The translations under genes and the position numbers were made by a program. Under the pieces are notes generated by a model. That model was not told where the DNA came from, did not search any database, and saw only the letters and a program-made list of their open reading frames with translations. Positions 8,900-17,545 of a DNA stretch of 64,000 nucleotides are shown piece after piece. Source of the DNA: Rhodoferax sp. (lineage in GTDB: Bacteria; Pseudomonadota; Gammaproteobacteria; Burkholderiales; Burkholderiaceae_C). The DNA lies in the NCBI GenBank assembly GCA_029866205.1, contig JARWZT010000016.1:62001-126000 (forward strand). Reading direction: 5' to 3'. Each line of letters begins with the position of its first letter. Positions within the stretch are counted from its first letter, which is position 1.

Positions 8900-10441
8900 A
8901 TGGGTTTGTCTTTGGTTCAGAGCCGCGTCTTGCTGGGGCTCGATGCCCTCAAGGTCACCGTCGAGGTGCACATGGCCAATGGCTTGCCCAGCTTCACGCT
9001 GGTGGGCTTGGCCGACGTGGAGGTCAAGGAGGCGCGGGAGCGGGTGCGCTGCGCCATCCAAAATTCGGGCCTCGAGTTTCCGCACAACAAGCGCATCACG
9101 GTCAATTTGGCCCCGGCAGACTTGCCCAAAGACTCTGGCCGGCTGGACCTGCCGATTGCGCTGGGCATTTTGGCGGCCAGCGGCCAACTGGACGGCAGCC
9201 GCCTTGCGGACTACGAGTTTGCGGGGGAGCTCTCACTCTCGGGCGCGCTGCGTCCGGTTCGCGGCGCGCTGGCCATGGCCCTGGCGCTGCACATGGCGCA
9301 AGTCAATACGCGCCTGGTGCTGCCTCCGGGCAGCGCCGAAGAAGCCGCATTGGTACCCGGTGCCCAGGTCTATCGCGCGGTCCACTTGCTGGATGTGGTG
9401 CGTCAGTTTGCCCCGGAGGGCGCGGTTGCTGCACAAGACAGTCCTCCAGGCGAGGAAGGCTGGTTACGGGTCTGCCCGGCACCGGTCTGCGAAGGCGATG
9501 CGCTGGCCGACCTGGCCGATGTCAAAGGCCAGATCGGCGCCAAGCGGGCCCTGGAAATTGCAGCCGCCGGAGGCCACAGCATGCTGCTGGTGGGCCCTCC
9601 AGGATCGGGCAAGTCCATGCTGGCACAGCGTTTTGCGGGTTTGCTCCCTCCCATGTCCACCGACGAAGCCTTACAAAGTGCGGCCATTGGCAGCCTCAGC
9701 GGTCGCTTTGACATCCGCCGCTGGGGCCAGCGCCCGACCGCAAACCCGCACCATTCGGCCAGCGCCGTGGCCTTGGTGGGCGGGGGCTCGCCCCCGCGGC
9801 CCGGTGAGATATCGCTGGCACATCACGGCGTGCTGTTTCTTGATGAATTGCCCGAGTTCCCCCGCAGTGCGCTTGAGGCACTGCGTGAACCGTTGGAGAC
9901 CGGCACCATCACGATCTCGCGTGCGGCGCGCCGGGCCGAGTTTCCGGCGCGCTTTCAGCTGATTGCGGCCATGAACCCCTGCCCCTGCGGCTACCTGGGT
10001 GCCACCACCCGCACTTGCCGCTGCACCCCCGACCAGGTGAGCCGCTACCAAGGCAAGCTCAGTGGCCCGCTGATGGACCGCATCGACTTGCATGTGGAAG
10101 TGCCCGCCTTGCCCGCACACGAACTATTGGGCGCGCCCGCCGGAGAGTCGACCGGCAGTATTCGCGCACGCTGCACACAGGCCCGTGCCTACGCCCACGC
10201 GCGCCAGGGCAAGACCAATCAGGCGCTCACCGGTGGCGACATCGACCTGCATGCGCGGCTCGAACCCACCGCGGCCAAATTTCTGCAAAGTGCGGCCACC
10301 CAGTTGGGTTGGTCCGCGCGCGGCACCCACCGCACACTCAAGATCGCCCGCACCATTGCCGATCTGGCCGGATCTGACACCACCACCCTGACGCACGTGG
10401 CAGAAGCCATGCAGTACCGCCGGGCGCTGAAAAACGCCTGA
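8900..10441 (+). CDS. comM: YifB/ComM family Mg-chelatase-like AAA ATPase
   Basis: MGLSLVQSRVLLGLDA...VEVHMANGLPSFTLVGL, Walker A GPPGSGKSML, FLDELPEF, MNPCPCGYLG. Confidence 0.92.
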   Translation: MGLSLVQSRVLLGLDALKVTVEVHMANGLPSFTLVGLADVEVKEARERVRCAIQNSGLEFPHNKRITVNLAPADLPKDSGRLDLPIALGILAASGQLDGSRLADYEFAGELSLSGALRPVRGALAMALALHMAQVNTRLVLPPGSAEEAALVPGAQVYRAVHLLDVVRQFAPEGAVAAQDSPPGEEGWLRVCPAPVCEGDALADLADVKGQIGAKRALEIAAAGGHSMLLVGPPGSGKSMLAQRFAGLLPPMSTDEALQSAAIGSLSGRFDIRRWGQRPTANPHHSASAVALVGGGSPPRPGEISLAHHGVLFLDELPEFPRSALEALREPLETGTITISRAARRAEFPARFQLIAAMNPCPCGYLGATTRTCRCTPDQVSRYQGKLSGPLMDRIDLHVEVPALPAHELLGAPAGESTGSIRARCTQARAYAHARQGKTNQALTGGDIDLHARLEPTAAKFLQSAATQLGWSARGTHRTLKIARTIADLAGSDTTTLTHVAEAMQYRRALKNA

Positions 10442-10609
10442 GTGCGGCCAAAACCGCCCATTGCGGGTGACAAATGCCGAAACTTTCAAACCCCGCGGCG
10501 GTTGACTCGCCGTGGGGCACGGTTTTAGGCGGGACAATAGGCAGTTGCCCGAAAAGCAGGACGGCGGCGTCCCTAGCAACTCCTGTCCCTGTATCCAGCG
10601 TCTTATTCA

Positions 10610-12466
10610 GTGTCCTATTCCCATATCCTGCATGAAGTGTTTGGCTACGACCGCTTTCGTGGCCCGCAACAAGGCATCATTGAACATGTAGGCGGTGGCG
10701 GAGATGCCCTGGTGCTGATGCCCACCGGCGGCGGCAAATCGCTGTGCTACCAAATTCCAGCCATCGCGCGCCACCGCAACGGGCAAGGCGTGACGATCGT
10801 CATTTCCCCCCTGATTGCGCTGATGCACGACCAGGTGGGTGCCCTGCATGAAGCCGGTGTCAGCGCCGCATTCTTGAATTCGACGCTCTCGGGCGAGGAA
10901 GCCTACCAAGTCGAACAGCGCATGCTGCGCGGTGACGTCACGCTCTTGTATGCCGCGCCCGAGCGCATCACCACGCCCCGCTTTCTGGCGCAGCTAGATG
11001 CCCTGTTCGAACGCGGCCAACTCAGCCTCTTTGCCATTGACGAGGCCCATTGCGTGAGCCAATGGGGGCACGACTTCCGCCCCGAATACCGGGCGCTCAC
11101 GGTGCTGCACGAGCGTTTTCCGGGCGTGCCACGCATGGCACTCACGGCCACTGCCGACGATCTGACGCGCGCCGACATCCTGGAACGTCTGCAACTGCAA
11201 GACGCGCGCGCCTTTGTCAGCAGTTTTGATCGCCCGAATATCCGCTACACGATTGTCGAAAAGCGCGAGGCCACGGCGCAGTTGCTGCGCTTCATGGAGC
11301 GTGAACATCCGGACGATGCGGGCATCGTCTATTGCCAATCGCGCAAGAAGGTCGAGGACATTGCCCAAACCCTGTGCGAGGCTGGCATCGACGCACTGCC
11401 CTACCACGCCGGGCTGGACGCCAAACTGCGCCAAACCCACCAAGACCGGTTTTTGCGCGAAGACGGCGTGGTCATGGTGGCCACGATTGCTTTTGGCATG
11501 GGCATCGACAAGCCTGACGTGCGTTTTGTGGCGCATCTGGACATGCCCAAAAATATTGAGGGCTATTACCAGGAGACGGGGCGCGCCGGACGCGATGGCC
11601 TGAGCGCCGACGCCTGGATGTGCTACGGCCTGAACGACGTGGTCAACCAGCGCCGCATGATTGACGAGGGTCCGGCAGAAGAAGAATTCAAGCAAGCCAT
11701 GCGCGGCAAGTTGGAAGCGCTGCTCGGCCTGGCCGAGGCGATTGACTGCCGGCGCACCCGCCTGCTGGCCTATTTCGGCGAGGCCAGCCAGCCCTGCGGC
11801 AACTGCGACAACTGCCTGCATCCGCCCGCCGTGTGGGATGGAACCCAGGCGGCACAGATGCTGCTCTCCACCATGTACCGCATCCACAAGCTCAGCGGCA
11901 TCAGCTTTGGCGCGGGCCAGTTGATGGACATCGTGCGTGGCAAAAAAACCGAAAAAGTGGCCCAACACGGGCACGAGCGCCTCAGCACCTTCGGCGTGGG
12001 TGCCCATTTGAGCGAGCTGCAACTGCGCGGCGTACTGCGCCAATTGCTGGCCATGGGCGCGGTGATGGTCGACGTGCAAGCCTTCAATACCCTGGTCCTG
12101 ACCGAGCAGTCGCGCGCCGTACTCAAGGGCGAGGTGCAGGTGCGCCTGCGTGAATCGGTATCGCTGCCCAAGGCGGCCAAATTGGTCAAGGGCAAGGCGT
12201 CAGGCGGGCACAGCAGCGTCAAAGCACCCATCGAACTCGATGGTCTGGCGCTCCAGCGCTATGCCGAACTCAAGGCCTGGCGCGCCGAGGTGGCGCGGGA
12301 ACACAATTTGCCCGCCTATGTGATTTTTCACGATGCCACGCTGGCGGCCATTGCGCAGCGCGCCCCCCATTCCTTGGAGGACTTGCAGGGCATTAGTGGC
12401 ATGGGGGTCAAAAAGCTCGAAGCCTATGCGCATGAGGTGCTTCGGGTGGTGGCGCTCAGCGCCTGA
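10610..12466 (+). CDS. recQ: ATP-dependent DNA helicase RecQ (GTG start)
   Basis: FGYDRFRGPQQGIIEH, MPTGGGKSLCYQIPA, DEAHCVSQWGHDFRPEY, QETGRAGRDG, Zn-binding CGNCDNC, C-terminal HRDC. Confidence 0.95.
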   Translation: MSYSHILHEVFGYDRFRGPQQGIIEHVGGGGDALVLMPTGGGKSLCYQIPAIARHRNGQGVTIVISPLIALMHDQVGALHEAGVSAAFLNSTLSGEEAYQVEQRMLRGDVTLLYAAPERITTPRFLAQLDALFERGQLSLFAIDEAHCVSQWGHDFRPEYRALTVLHERFPGVPRMALTATADDLTRADILERLQLQDARAFVSSFDRPNIRYTIVEKREATAQLLRFMEREHPDDAGIVYCQSRKKVEDIAQTLCEAGIDALPYHAGLDAKLRQTHQDRFLREDGVVMVATIAFGMGIDKPDVRFVAHLDMPKNIEGYYQETGRAGRDGLSADAWMCYGLNDVVNQRRMIDEGPAEEEFKQAMRGKLEALLGLAEAIDCRRTRLLAYFGEASQPCGNCDNCLHPPAVWDGTQAAQMLLSTMYRIHKLSGISFGAGQLMDIVRGKKTEKVAQHGHERLSTFGVGAHLSELQLRGVLRQLLAMGAVMVDVQAFNTLVLTEQSRAVLKGEVQVRLRESVSLPKAAKLVKGKASGGHSSVKAPIELDGLALQRYAELKAWRAEVAREHNLPAYVIFHDATLAAIAQRAPHSLEDLQGISGMGVKKLEAYAHEVLRVVALSA

Positions 12467-12551
12467 GGGGCTGGGGGACGGCCGATGTGCGCGGGTCGGA
12501 CGCCCTGTGGAGCGCGGGATCGGCGGGCCTGCCGCTGATCCCGGCGCAGCG

Positions 12552-12896
12552 TCAATGGCGCTGGAAGCTGCTTTCGTACGCCATGGCGGCGCCGCTCAGG
12601 GTGTTTTGCAAACGCTGGATGGCGCGATGGTGGCGCTCGCCGCAAGCCGCGTCGGTCGCGTGCTGGCGGTGGTGTTGCATCAAAGCCTGAAGTTTGCTGC
12701 GGCAAACGTCCAAGGCGCCCGCAAAATTAAGCGCGATATAGGCCGAATGGTCGGCGCGGGTCTGGCGGTACTCGTCCGACCAATAACTGAACAACTGCCA
12801 CTTGTACGTGCCTTTTTCGGGCATTTCAATCGGTGTTTTTTGCATAAACGTCATGGTGATAAAGCGAGGCAAAAGGTTGATGTTGCTCACGCCCAC
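12552..12896 (-). CDS. Hypothetical protein (about 99-114 aa depending on start)
   Basis: Open frame in the gap between recQ and the next gene; no family recognised. Confidence 0.45.
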   Translation of the reverse strand: MGVSNINLLPRFITMTFMQKTPIEMPEKGTYKWQLFSYWSDEYRQTRADHSAYIALNFAGALDVCRSKLQALMQHHRQHATDAACGERHHRAIQRLQNTLSGAAMAYESSFQRH

Positions 12897-13098
12897 CTAT
12901 CACGCACCAGTCACAAGCCCGGTTGACAAGTCGGCTGCAAATTTACAAAAAGACACAAAAAGAGCTCTTTTTAGGGGGGTTGCGGAGGTCCGTAGCCCTG
13001 ACGTTTGGCCCCAGCCGGGTCATTTCTCGGCCTTGTGGGTAAAATCCGCGACTGGTTGCGCCCGGCCTGAGCGCACCCCGTTTTTGAAAGAAACCTCC

Positions 13099-13251
13099 AT
13101 GTCCGCTCCCCACGCCGCTTCTAACGACAGCAACCACGACGCCCCCCACGATGTGGTGGAAGAAATTGTGCCCATGATGCCGATCGTCTTGCCCATCGCC
13201 GGTGCGGTGCTCATGTTCTTGTTGGCTTTCATTGCCGTCTCGATGGCCTGA
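13099..13251 (+). CDS. Small (50 aa) single-TM hypothetical protein
   Basis: MSAPHAASNDSNHDAPHDVVEEIVPMMPIVLPIAGAVLMFLLAFIAVSMA; one C-terminal hydrophobic helix. Confidence 0.6.
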   Translation: MSAPHAASNDSNHDAPHDVVEEIVPMMPIVLPIAGAVLMFLLAFIAVSMA

Positions 13252-13301
13252 AGCCGAACGACCTCCGCCTCACCAACCGCGCACGATTTTTGGCAACCGC
13301 C

Positions 13302-13880
13302 ATGCGTCCGATCCTTTTGTTGGCGCTGAGCGCACTGACCGGCGCTTTGTTGCTACCGCCTGCAACGGCGGTAGCCGCCGAGGCAGCCCCGGCGGCCTGC
13401 CCGGCGCTGCTGCAAAAAACCTTTAATCGCCTGCAAGACGACGCACCCCAAAACCTCTGCCAGTACGCCGGCAAAGTGCTGCTGGTGGTCAATACCGCCA
13501 GCCACTGCGGTTTTACGCCCCAGTACGAAGGGCTGGAAAAGTTGTACGCCACCTACAGCGCCCAAGGCTTGGTGGTGCTGGGGTTTCCGTCCAACGACTT
13601 TGGCCAACAGGAACCCGGCAAAGGCAAGGACATCGCCGACTTTTGCTTCAACACCTATGGTGTGAAGTTTCCGATGTTTGAGAAGTCCGTCGTTACTGGC
13701 AAAAAGGCCAATCCGCTGTTTCTGGAGCTGGCCAAGGCGGGCGGCGGATCGCCGCGCTGGAACTTCTACAAGTACCTGGTTGGACGTGATGGCAAGCTGA
13801 TCGACAGCTACTCCAGCATGACCTCACCCGACGGCAGCGCCATCGTCTCTGACGTCAAGAAAGCGCTGGCGCAACGCTAA
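13302..13880 (+). CDS. Glutathione peroxidase family, exported
   Basis: VVNTASHCGFTPQYEGLEKLY (Cys form), FPSNDFGQQEPG, WNFYKYLVGRDG; N-terminal signal peptide. Confidence 0.92.
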   Translation: MRPILLLALSALTGALLLPPATAVAAEAAPAACPALLQKTFNRLQDDAPQNLCQYAGKVLLVVNTASHCGFTPQYEGLEKLYATYSAQGLVVLGFPSNDFGQQEPGKGKDIADFCFNTYGVKFPMFEKSVVTGKKANPLFLELAKAGGGSPRWNFYKYLVGRDGKLIDSYSSMTSPDGSAIVSDVKKALAQR

Positions 13881-13907
13881 TTGCCCTGGGTGCGGCCAGC
13901 AGCATGG

Positions 13908-14129
13908 CTAGACCCAACCTTGGCGCCACAAGGCCGGGTCGCGCAACAGGCGCCAATCCATGCGAATCACGGTCTTGGAGAACACCGCTTCAAGCTCCAC
14001 CGCCTCAATACCCTGCAAGGGCGGCTCCAGAGCAATGACTTTGGACACCAAAAAATGCTTGTTCTTGGCCACCGGTGCCACCGCAGTCCATTTGCTCAAG
14101 AGCAGCTTTTTGGGGTGCAGCGGGTTCAT
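13908..14129 (-). CDS. TIGR02450-like small Trp-rich protein
   Basis: MNPLHPKKLLLSKWTAVAPVAKNKHFLVSKVI... resembles the PKKLLLSKWTA...KHFLV family. Confidence 0.7.
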   Translation of the reverse strand: MNPLHPKKLLLSKWTAVAPVAKNKHFLVSKVIALEPPLQGIEAVELEAVFSKTVIRMDWRLLRDPALWRQGWV

Positions 14130-14506
14130 GCGGGCGCCTGTGGCGTGCGCAGCGCATGGGCCTGCAATTGGGCCAGAGTCACGATCTCGAGCGCTTTGGC
14201 ATGGGTGGCTTCCAGTTGCACCGGCGGTGCCACACCGGCCAGCAGGGCTTCTTTCCAACGGCGTGCGCACAGGCACCAGCGGTCGCCTGGCTGCAGGCCA
14301 ACAAAGCGGTATTCGGGCCGGGGCGTGGACAAATCGTTGCCGCGCTGGCGCGAATAAGCCAAAAATTCGGCCGTAACGCGGGCGCACACCACGTGGGTGC
14401 CATGGTCTTCCGTATCGGTGTTGCAGCACCCGTCCCTGAAAAACCCCGTCAACGGGTCAAAAGAACAGGCTTGCAGTTCGGTACCCAAAACATTCAGTGC
14501 AGTCAT
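14126..14506 (-). CDS. DUF2237 family protein
   Basis: NVLGTELQACSFDPLTGFFRDGCCNTDTEDHGTHVVCARVTAEFLAYSRQRGNDLSTP...PGDRWCLCARRW, characteristic of DUF2237. Confidence 0.82.
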   Translation of the reverse strand: MTALNVLGTELQACSFDPLTGFFRDGCCNTDTEDHGTHVVCARVTAEFLAYSRQRGNDLSTPRPEYRFVGLQPGDRWCLCARRWKEALLAGVAPPVQLEATHAKALEIVTLAQLQAHALRTPQAPA

Positions 14507-14689
14507 AAATCAGTGCCCCATACAAGGGGCCAAAGTTAAGGTGAAAACCGAGGTGGTGCCGCCACCCGCCAAGAGGCGGCAAAATCAGGCGTGGCAAAGA
14601 ATGCCGCTGCCGGATACTGCCACAGGCCCGCTGGCCCCGCCCTTTGGCGGGAATTGGAATCACCCTTGCTTCATTGACCGAGACACCCC

Positions 14690-15154
14690 ATGCAAGACCT
14701 TGCCCCCACCGACGACCCGACCCCAGCCGCGCCATCGCCATTGGTCAGCGCCCTTGGCTATGGTGGCTTGCTGCCCTTTGGCCTGTTGGCTTTGGCCGTC
14801 TTTTGGCCCGGGGAGAGCGGACCGGCTTTTTACGGCTTTGCGCTGCTGGCCTATGGCGCCACGATCGCCAGTTTTTTAGGCGCGATTCACTGGGGTCTGG
14901 CCATGCGCAGCGGCACGCCGCAGCCGCTCGCCTACCTGTGGGGTGTGGCACCCAGTCTGGTTGCGTGGACGGCCCTGCTGCAGCCCACGCCGTGGGGCTT
15001 GCTGCTGCTGACGGGCTTGCTCTTGCTGTGCTACGGGGTGGACCGGCGCCTTTACCGGCACCACCAGTTGCAGGGCTGGCTGCCCATGCGCGCGCGCCTG
15101 ACCACCGTGGCCTGCGCCAGCTGCCTGGCTGCGGCCTGGGGGCTGCTGCGATGA
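14690..15154 (+). CDS. DUF3429-like membrane protein
   Basis: Four to five TM segments, LGAIHWGLAM and WGVAPSLVAW. Confidence 0.7.
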   Translation: MQDLAPTDDPTPAAPSPLVSALGYGGLLPFGLLALAVFWPGESGPAFYGFALLAYGATIASFLGAIHWGLAMRSGTPQPLAYLWGVAPSLVAWTALLQPTPWGLLLLTGLLLLCYGVDRRLYRHHQLQGWLPMRARLTTVACASCLAAAWGLLR

Positions 15155-15819
15155 ACACCCTGCAACTGCATGCCGACGAAACCCAGCGCTGCGTGGTCGA
15201 CAGCGGGCAACTCGCTTGGCTGGAATCACCGTCGCCGTTGGTGCAGCGGCGCATGCTGGCCCGCGACGGGGGCGAAGTGGCACGGGCCACCAGCATCGTG
15301 CGCTACGCCCCCGGCGCGCGCTTTGAGGCCCATCTGCACGCGCTGGGCGAAGAAATATTGGTGCTGGAGGGCACGTTCAGCGATGAGTCGGGCGATTACG
15401 GACCCGGCAGCTACCTCAAGAATCCGCCGGGCTCCAGCCACGCGCCTTTTTCAGAAGATGGCTGCACCCTGTTCGTCAAGCTACGTCACCTGCAAGCGCA
15501 GGACAGCGAGCGCGTGGTCGTGGACACCCGGCACGCGCGCTGGCGCCAGGGCATGGTGCAGGGTTTGACGGTGCTGCCGCTCTCCGAGTTTGGTACCACG
15601 CACACCGCCTTGGTGCGCTGGGCGCCGGGCACGTTTTTCAACCCGCACCGCCATTACGGGGGCGAAGAGATTTTTGTGGTCGAGGGCGTGTTTGAGGACG
15701 AACACGGTCGCTACCCGCAAGGCTGCTGGATCCGCAGCCCGCACCTGAGCCAGCACCAGCCCTTTAGCCGCGAAGGCTGTCTGATTCTGGTCAAGACAGG
15801 GCATTTGCTGGACGCCTGA
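15151..15819 (+). CDS. Two-domain cupin protein (ChrR cupin-like)
   Basis: Repeated cupin motifs (APGARFEAHLHALGEEILVLEGTFSDESGDYGPGSYLKNPPGSSH and APGTFFNPHRHYGGEEIFVVEGVFEDEHGRYPQGCWIRSPHLSQH); ATGA overlap with preceding gene. Confidence 0.82.
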   Translation: MNTLQLHADETQRCVVDSGQLAWLESPSPLVQRRMLARDGGEVARATSIVRYAPGARFEAHLHALGEEILVLEGTFSDESGDYGPGSYLKNPPGSSHAPFSEDGCTLFVKLRHLQAQDSERVVVDTRHARWRQGMVQGLTVLPLSEFGTTHTALVRWAPGTFFNPHRHYGGEEIFVVEGVFEDEHGRYPQGCWIRSPHLSQHQPFSREGCLILVKTGHLLDA

Positions 15820-15876
15820 GGCGCCGGTACCGGCAACACGCACGAGCTGTGCGCTAGCGCACCTGCGGCCGCGCGG

Positions 15877-15900
15877 GCCCATGCACCATGGGCGATTGTT
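15877..15900 (+). terminator. Possible intrinsic terminator after cupin gene
   Basis: GCCCATG-CAC-CATGGGC perfect 7-bp stem followed by gattgttgttttt. Confidence 0.45.
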
Positions 15901-15924
15901 GTTTTTGCCAAAAGGCACCCGCGC

Positions 15925-16557
15925 TTGTCTGCCGACCCGACCGAAACCCCAATCGCCCGGCCGCTTGAATGCCCACCATCGCCTGAGCCGCCCGCGCCCG
16001 CGCGCACCGCCGTATTTACCGCACAAGGCCTGCGCAAGACCTACCAGATGGGCGAGGTACAGGTGCACGCGCTGGTGGACGTGGACCTGGTGATTTACCG
16101 GGGCGAATTCATCGTGCTGTTGGGGCCTTCGGGCAGCGGCAAATCCACGCTGCTCAACATCTTGGGCGGGCTGGACCGGCCCAGCGGGGGCGTGGCGCGT
16201 TTTGCGGAACACGACCTGACGGCGGCCACCGACGCCCAACTCACCCAGTACCGCCGCGAGCACGTGGGCTTTGTATTTCAGTTCTACAACCTGATCCCGA
16301 GCCTGACGGTGCGAGAAAACGTCGAGCTAGTGACCGACATTACTACCCACCCCATGCCCGCCACCGAAGCCTTGGGACTGGTGGGTTTGTCGGAGCGCCT
16401 GGACCACTTTCCCTCGCAACTCTCCGGCGGCGAGCAACAACGCGTGGCCATTGCACGCGCCATCGTCAAGCGCCCCGAGGTGCTGCTGGGCGGTGGACGC
16501 ATTCAGCGCATTGAACACAACGCGCACAAGCTGCGTCCGGCGGAGCCGTCGTGGTGA
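15925..16557 (+). pseudogene. ABC transporter ATP-binding protein with internal in-frame deletion (Walker B/D-loop/H-loop missing)
   Basis: LolD/MacB-like protein with Walker A (GPSGSGKST) and signature ([23 protein letters not shown]), but the DEPTGALD segment is absent and KRPEVLL joins directly to the C-terminal tail [22 protein letters not shown]. Confidence 0.8.
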
Positions 16558-16591
16558 AGGGCGGCACGCGCGCGTGCCCGACGGAGCGCCG

Positions 16592-16720
16592 ATGCAGGCC
16601 TTGAATCACAAGCTGCTGTGCGACCTGCGCCTGATGTGGAGCCAGGCTCTCACGATTGCACTGGTGGTAGGCAGCGGGGTGGCGGGCTTTGTGTACCAAG
16701 GTGTCGGCGCTCGGCATTGA
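16592..16720 (+). pseudogene. N-terminal remnant of FtsX-type ABC permease
   Basis: MQALNHKLLCDLRLMWSQALTIALVVGSGVAGFV matches the N-terminus of FtsX-like permeases, then terminates. Confidence 0.7.
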
Positions 16721-17045
16721 AGAACAGCGGGTGCACGCCGTGATCGACATTACGGCGCCACCGGCCCAGTGGCATGGTTTGGGCGACGGTTTCAAGGTCG
16801 AAGTGCGCGTGCTGGTGCAGGTGCTGGAGGGCGCCACGCTGGTGCCTGTGAGCGCCCTGTTCCCCATGGGCAGCCGCTGGGGCCTGTTTGTGATGGAGCA
16901 AGGCCGCGCCCGCCTGCATGAAGTAGACGTCGCGAGCCGCAACGGCGTAGACGCCTGGCTGCGCAGCCCACTGGCAACGGGCACCCCGGTGGTGGTGTAC
17001 CCGGACAGCAAGTTTCAGGATGGGGCGCGGGTGAAGGGACGGTGA
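16701..17045 (+). pseudogene. C-terminal remnant of HlyD/RND-type periplasmic adaptor
   Basis: VSALGIEEQRVHAVIDI...LGDGFKVEVRVLV...GATLVPVSALFPMGSRWGLFVMEQGRARLHEVDV is the C-terminal part of an efflux adaptor with no N-terminal half. Confidence 0.75.
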
Positions 17046-17253
17046 CGGAGGCTGGGATGTCTTTTACCTGAGAAGAGATGCGGCTTCGGTAAGCGATGAC
17101 AGCTACCTGGCCATTGCAGACGGTGGCTACGCTGCTTTGGGCGGCGCTGATGCAGCGCAAGCCGACGTTAAATCCAAACACGATTAACTCGTGGGTGGGC
17201 CATCTCCAGAGGTGGCCAATGACTGGAACCGGGACCTTTTCAAAAACGCCCAA

Positions 17254-17282
17254 TTGACTGTTGCGGAGCTGCAATATACACT
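17254..17282 (+). promoter_or_regulatory. Candidate sigma70 promoter for vapBC with overlapping ATATAC repeats
   Basis: TTGACT-N17-TACACT; ATATAC at 17274-17279 and 17287-17292; AGGAGG SD before ATG at 17312. Confidence 0.5.
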
Positions 17283-17311
17283 TGCTATATACATTTCCTC
17301 AGGAGGTCGAC

Positions 17312-17545
17312 ATGTCCATCGGCACTGTTTTCGTCAATAACCGTACCCAGGCCGTTCGCCTCCCTTTGGACGTGCGTCTACCCGAGGGTGTCCAAAAGGT
17401 AGAGATACGCGTCAAAGGTAACGAGCGCATCATCGCCCCCCTAGGCCAATCCTGGGACAGCTTCTTTCTGGGTGGCCCCACCGTTAGCGACGACTTCCTG
17501 CCCGAGCGCGCCACCCAGCACCAGCCGGAGCGGGAGGCTCTCTGA
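17312..17545 (+). CDS. vapB: VapB-type antitoxin
   Basis: MSIGTVFVNNRTQAVRLPLDVRLPEGVQKVEI AbrB-like; overlaps the PIN-domain gene by 1 nt. Confidence 0.88.
   Translation: MSIGTVFVNNRTQAVRLPLDVRLPEGVQKVEIRVKGNERIIAPLGQSWDSFFLGGPTVSDDFLPERATQHQPEREAL

Noticed and set aside
15850-15861. Palindrome TGCGCTAGCGCA as a regulatory site
   Set aside because: In a GC-rich background next to a probable terminator a 12-bp self-complementary word is not strong evidence without conservation.
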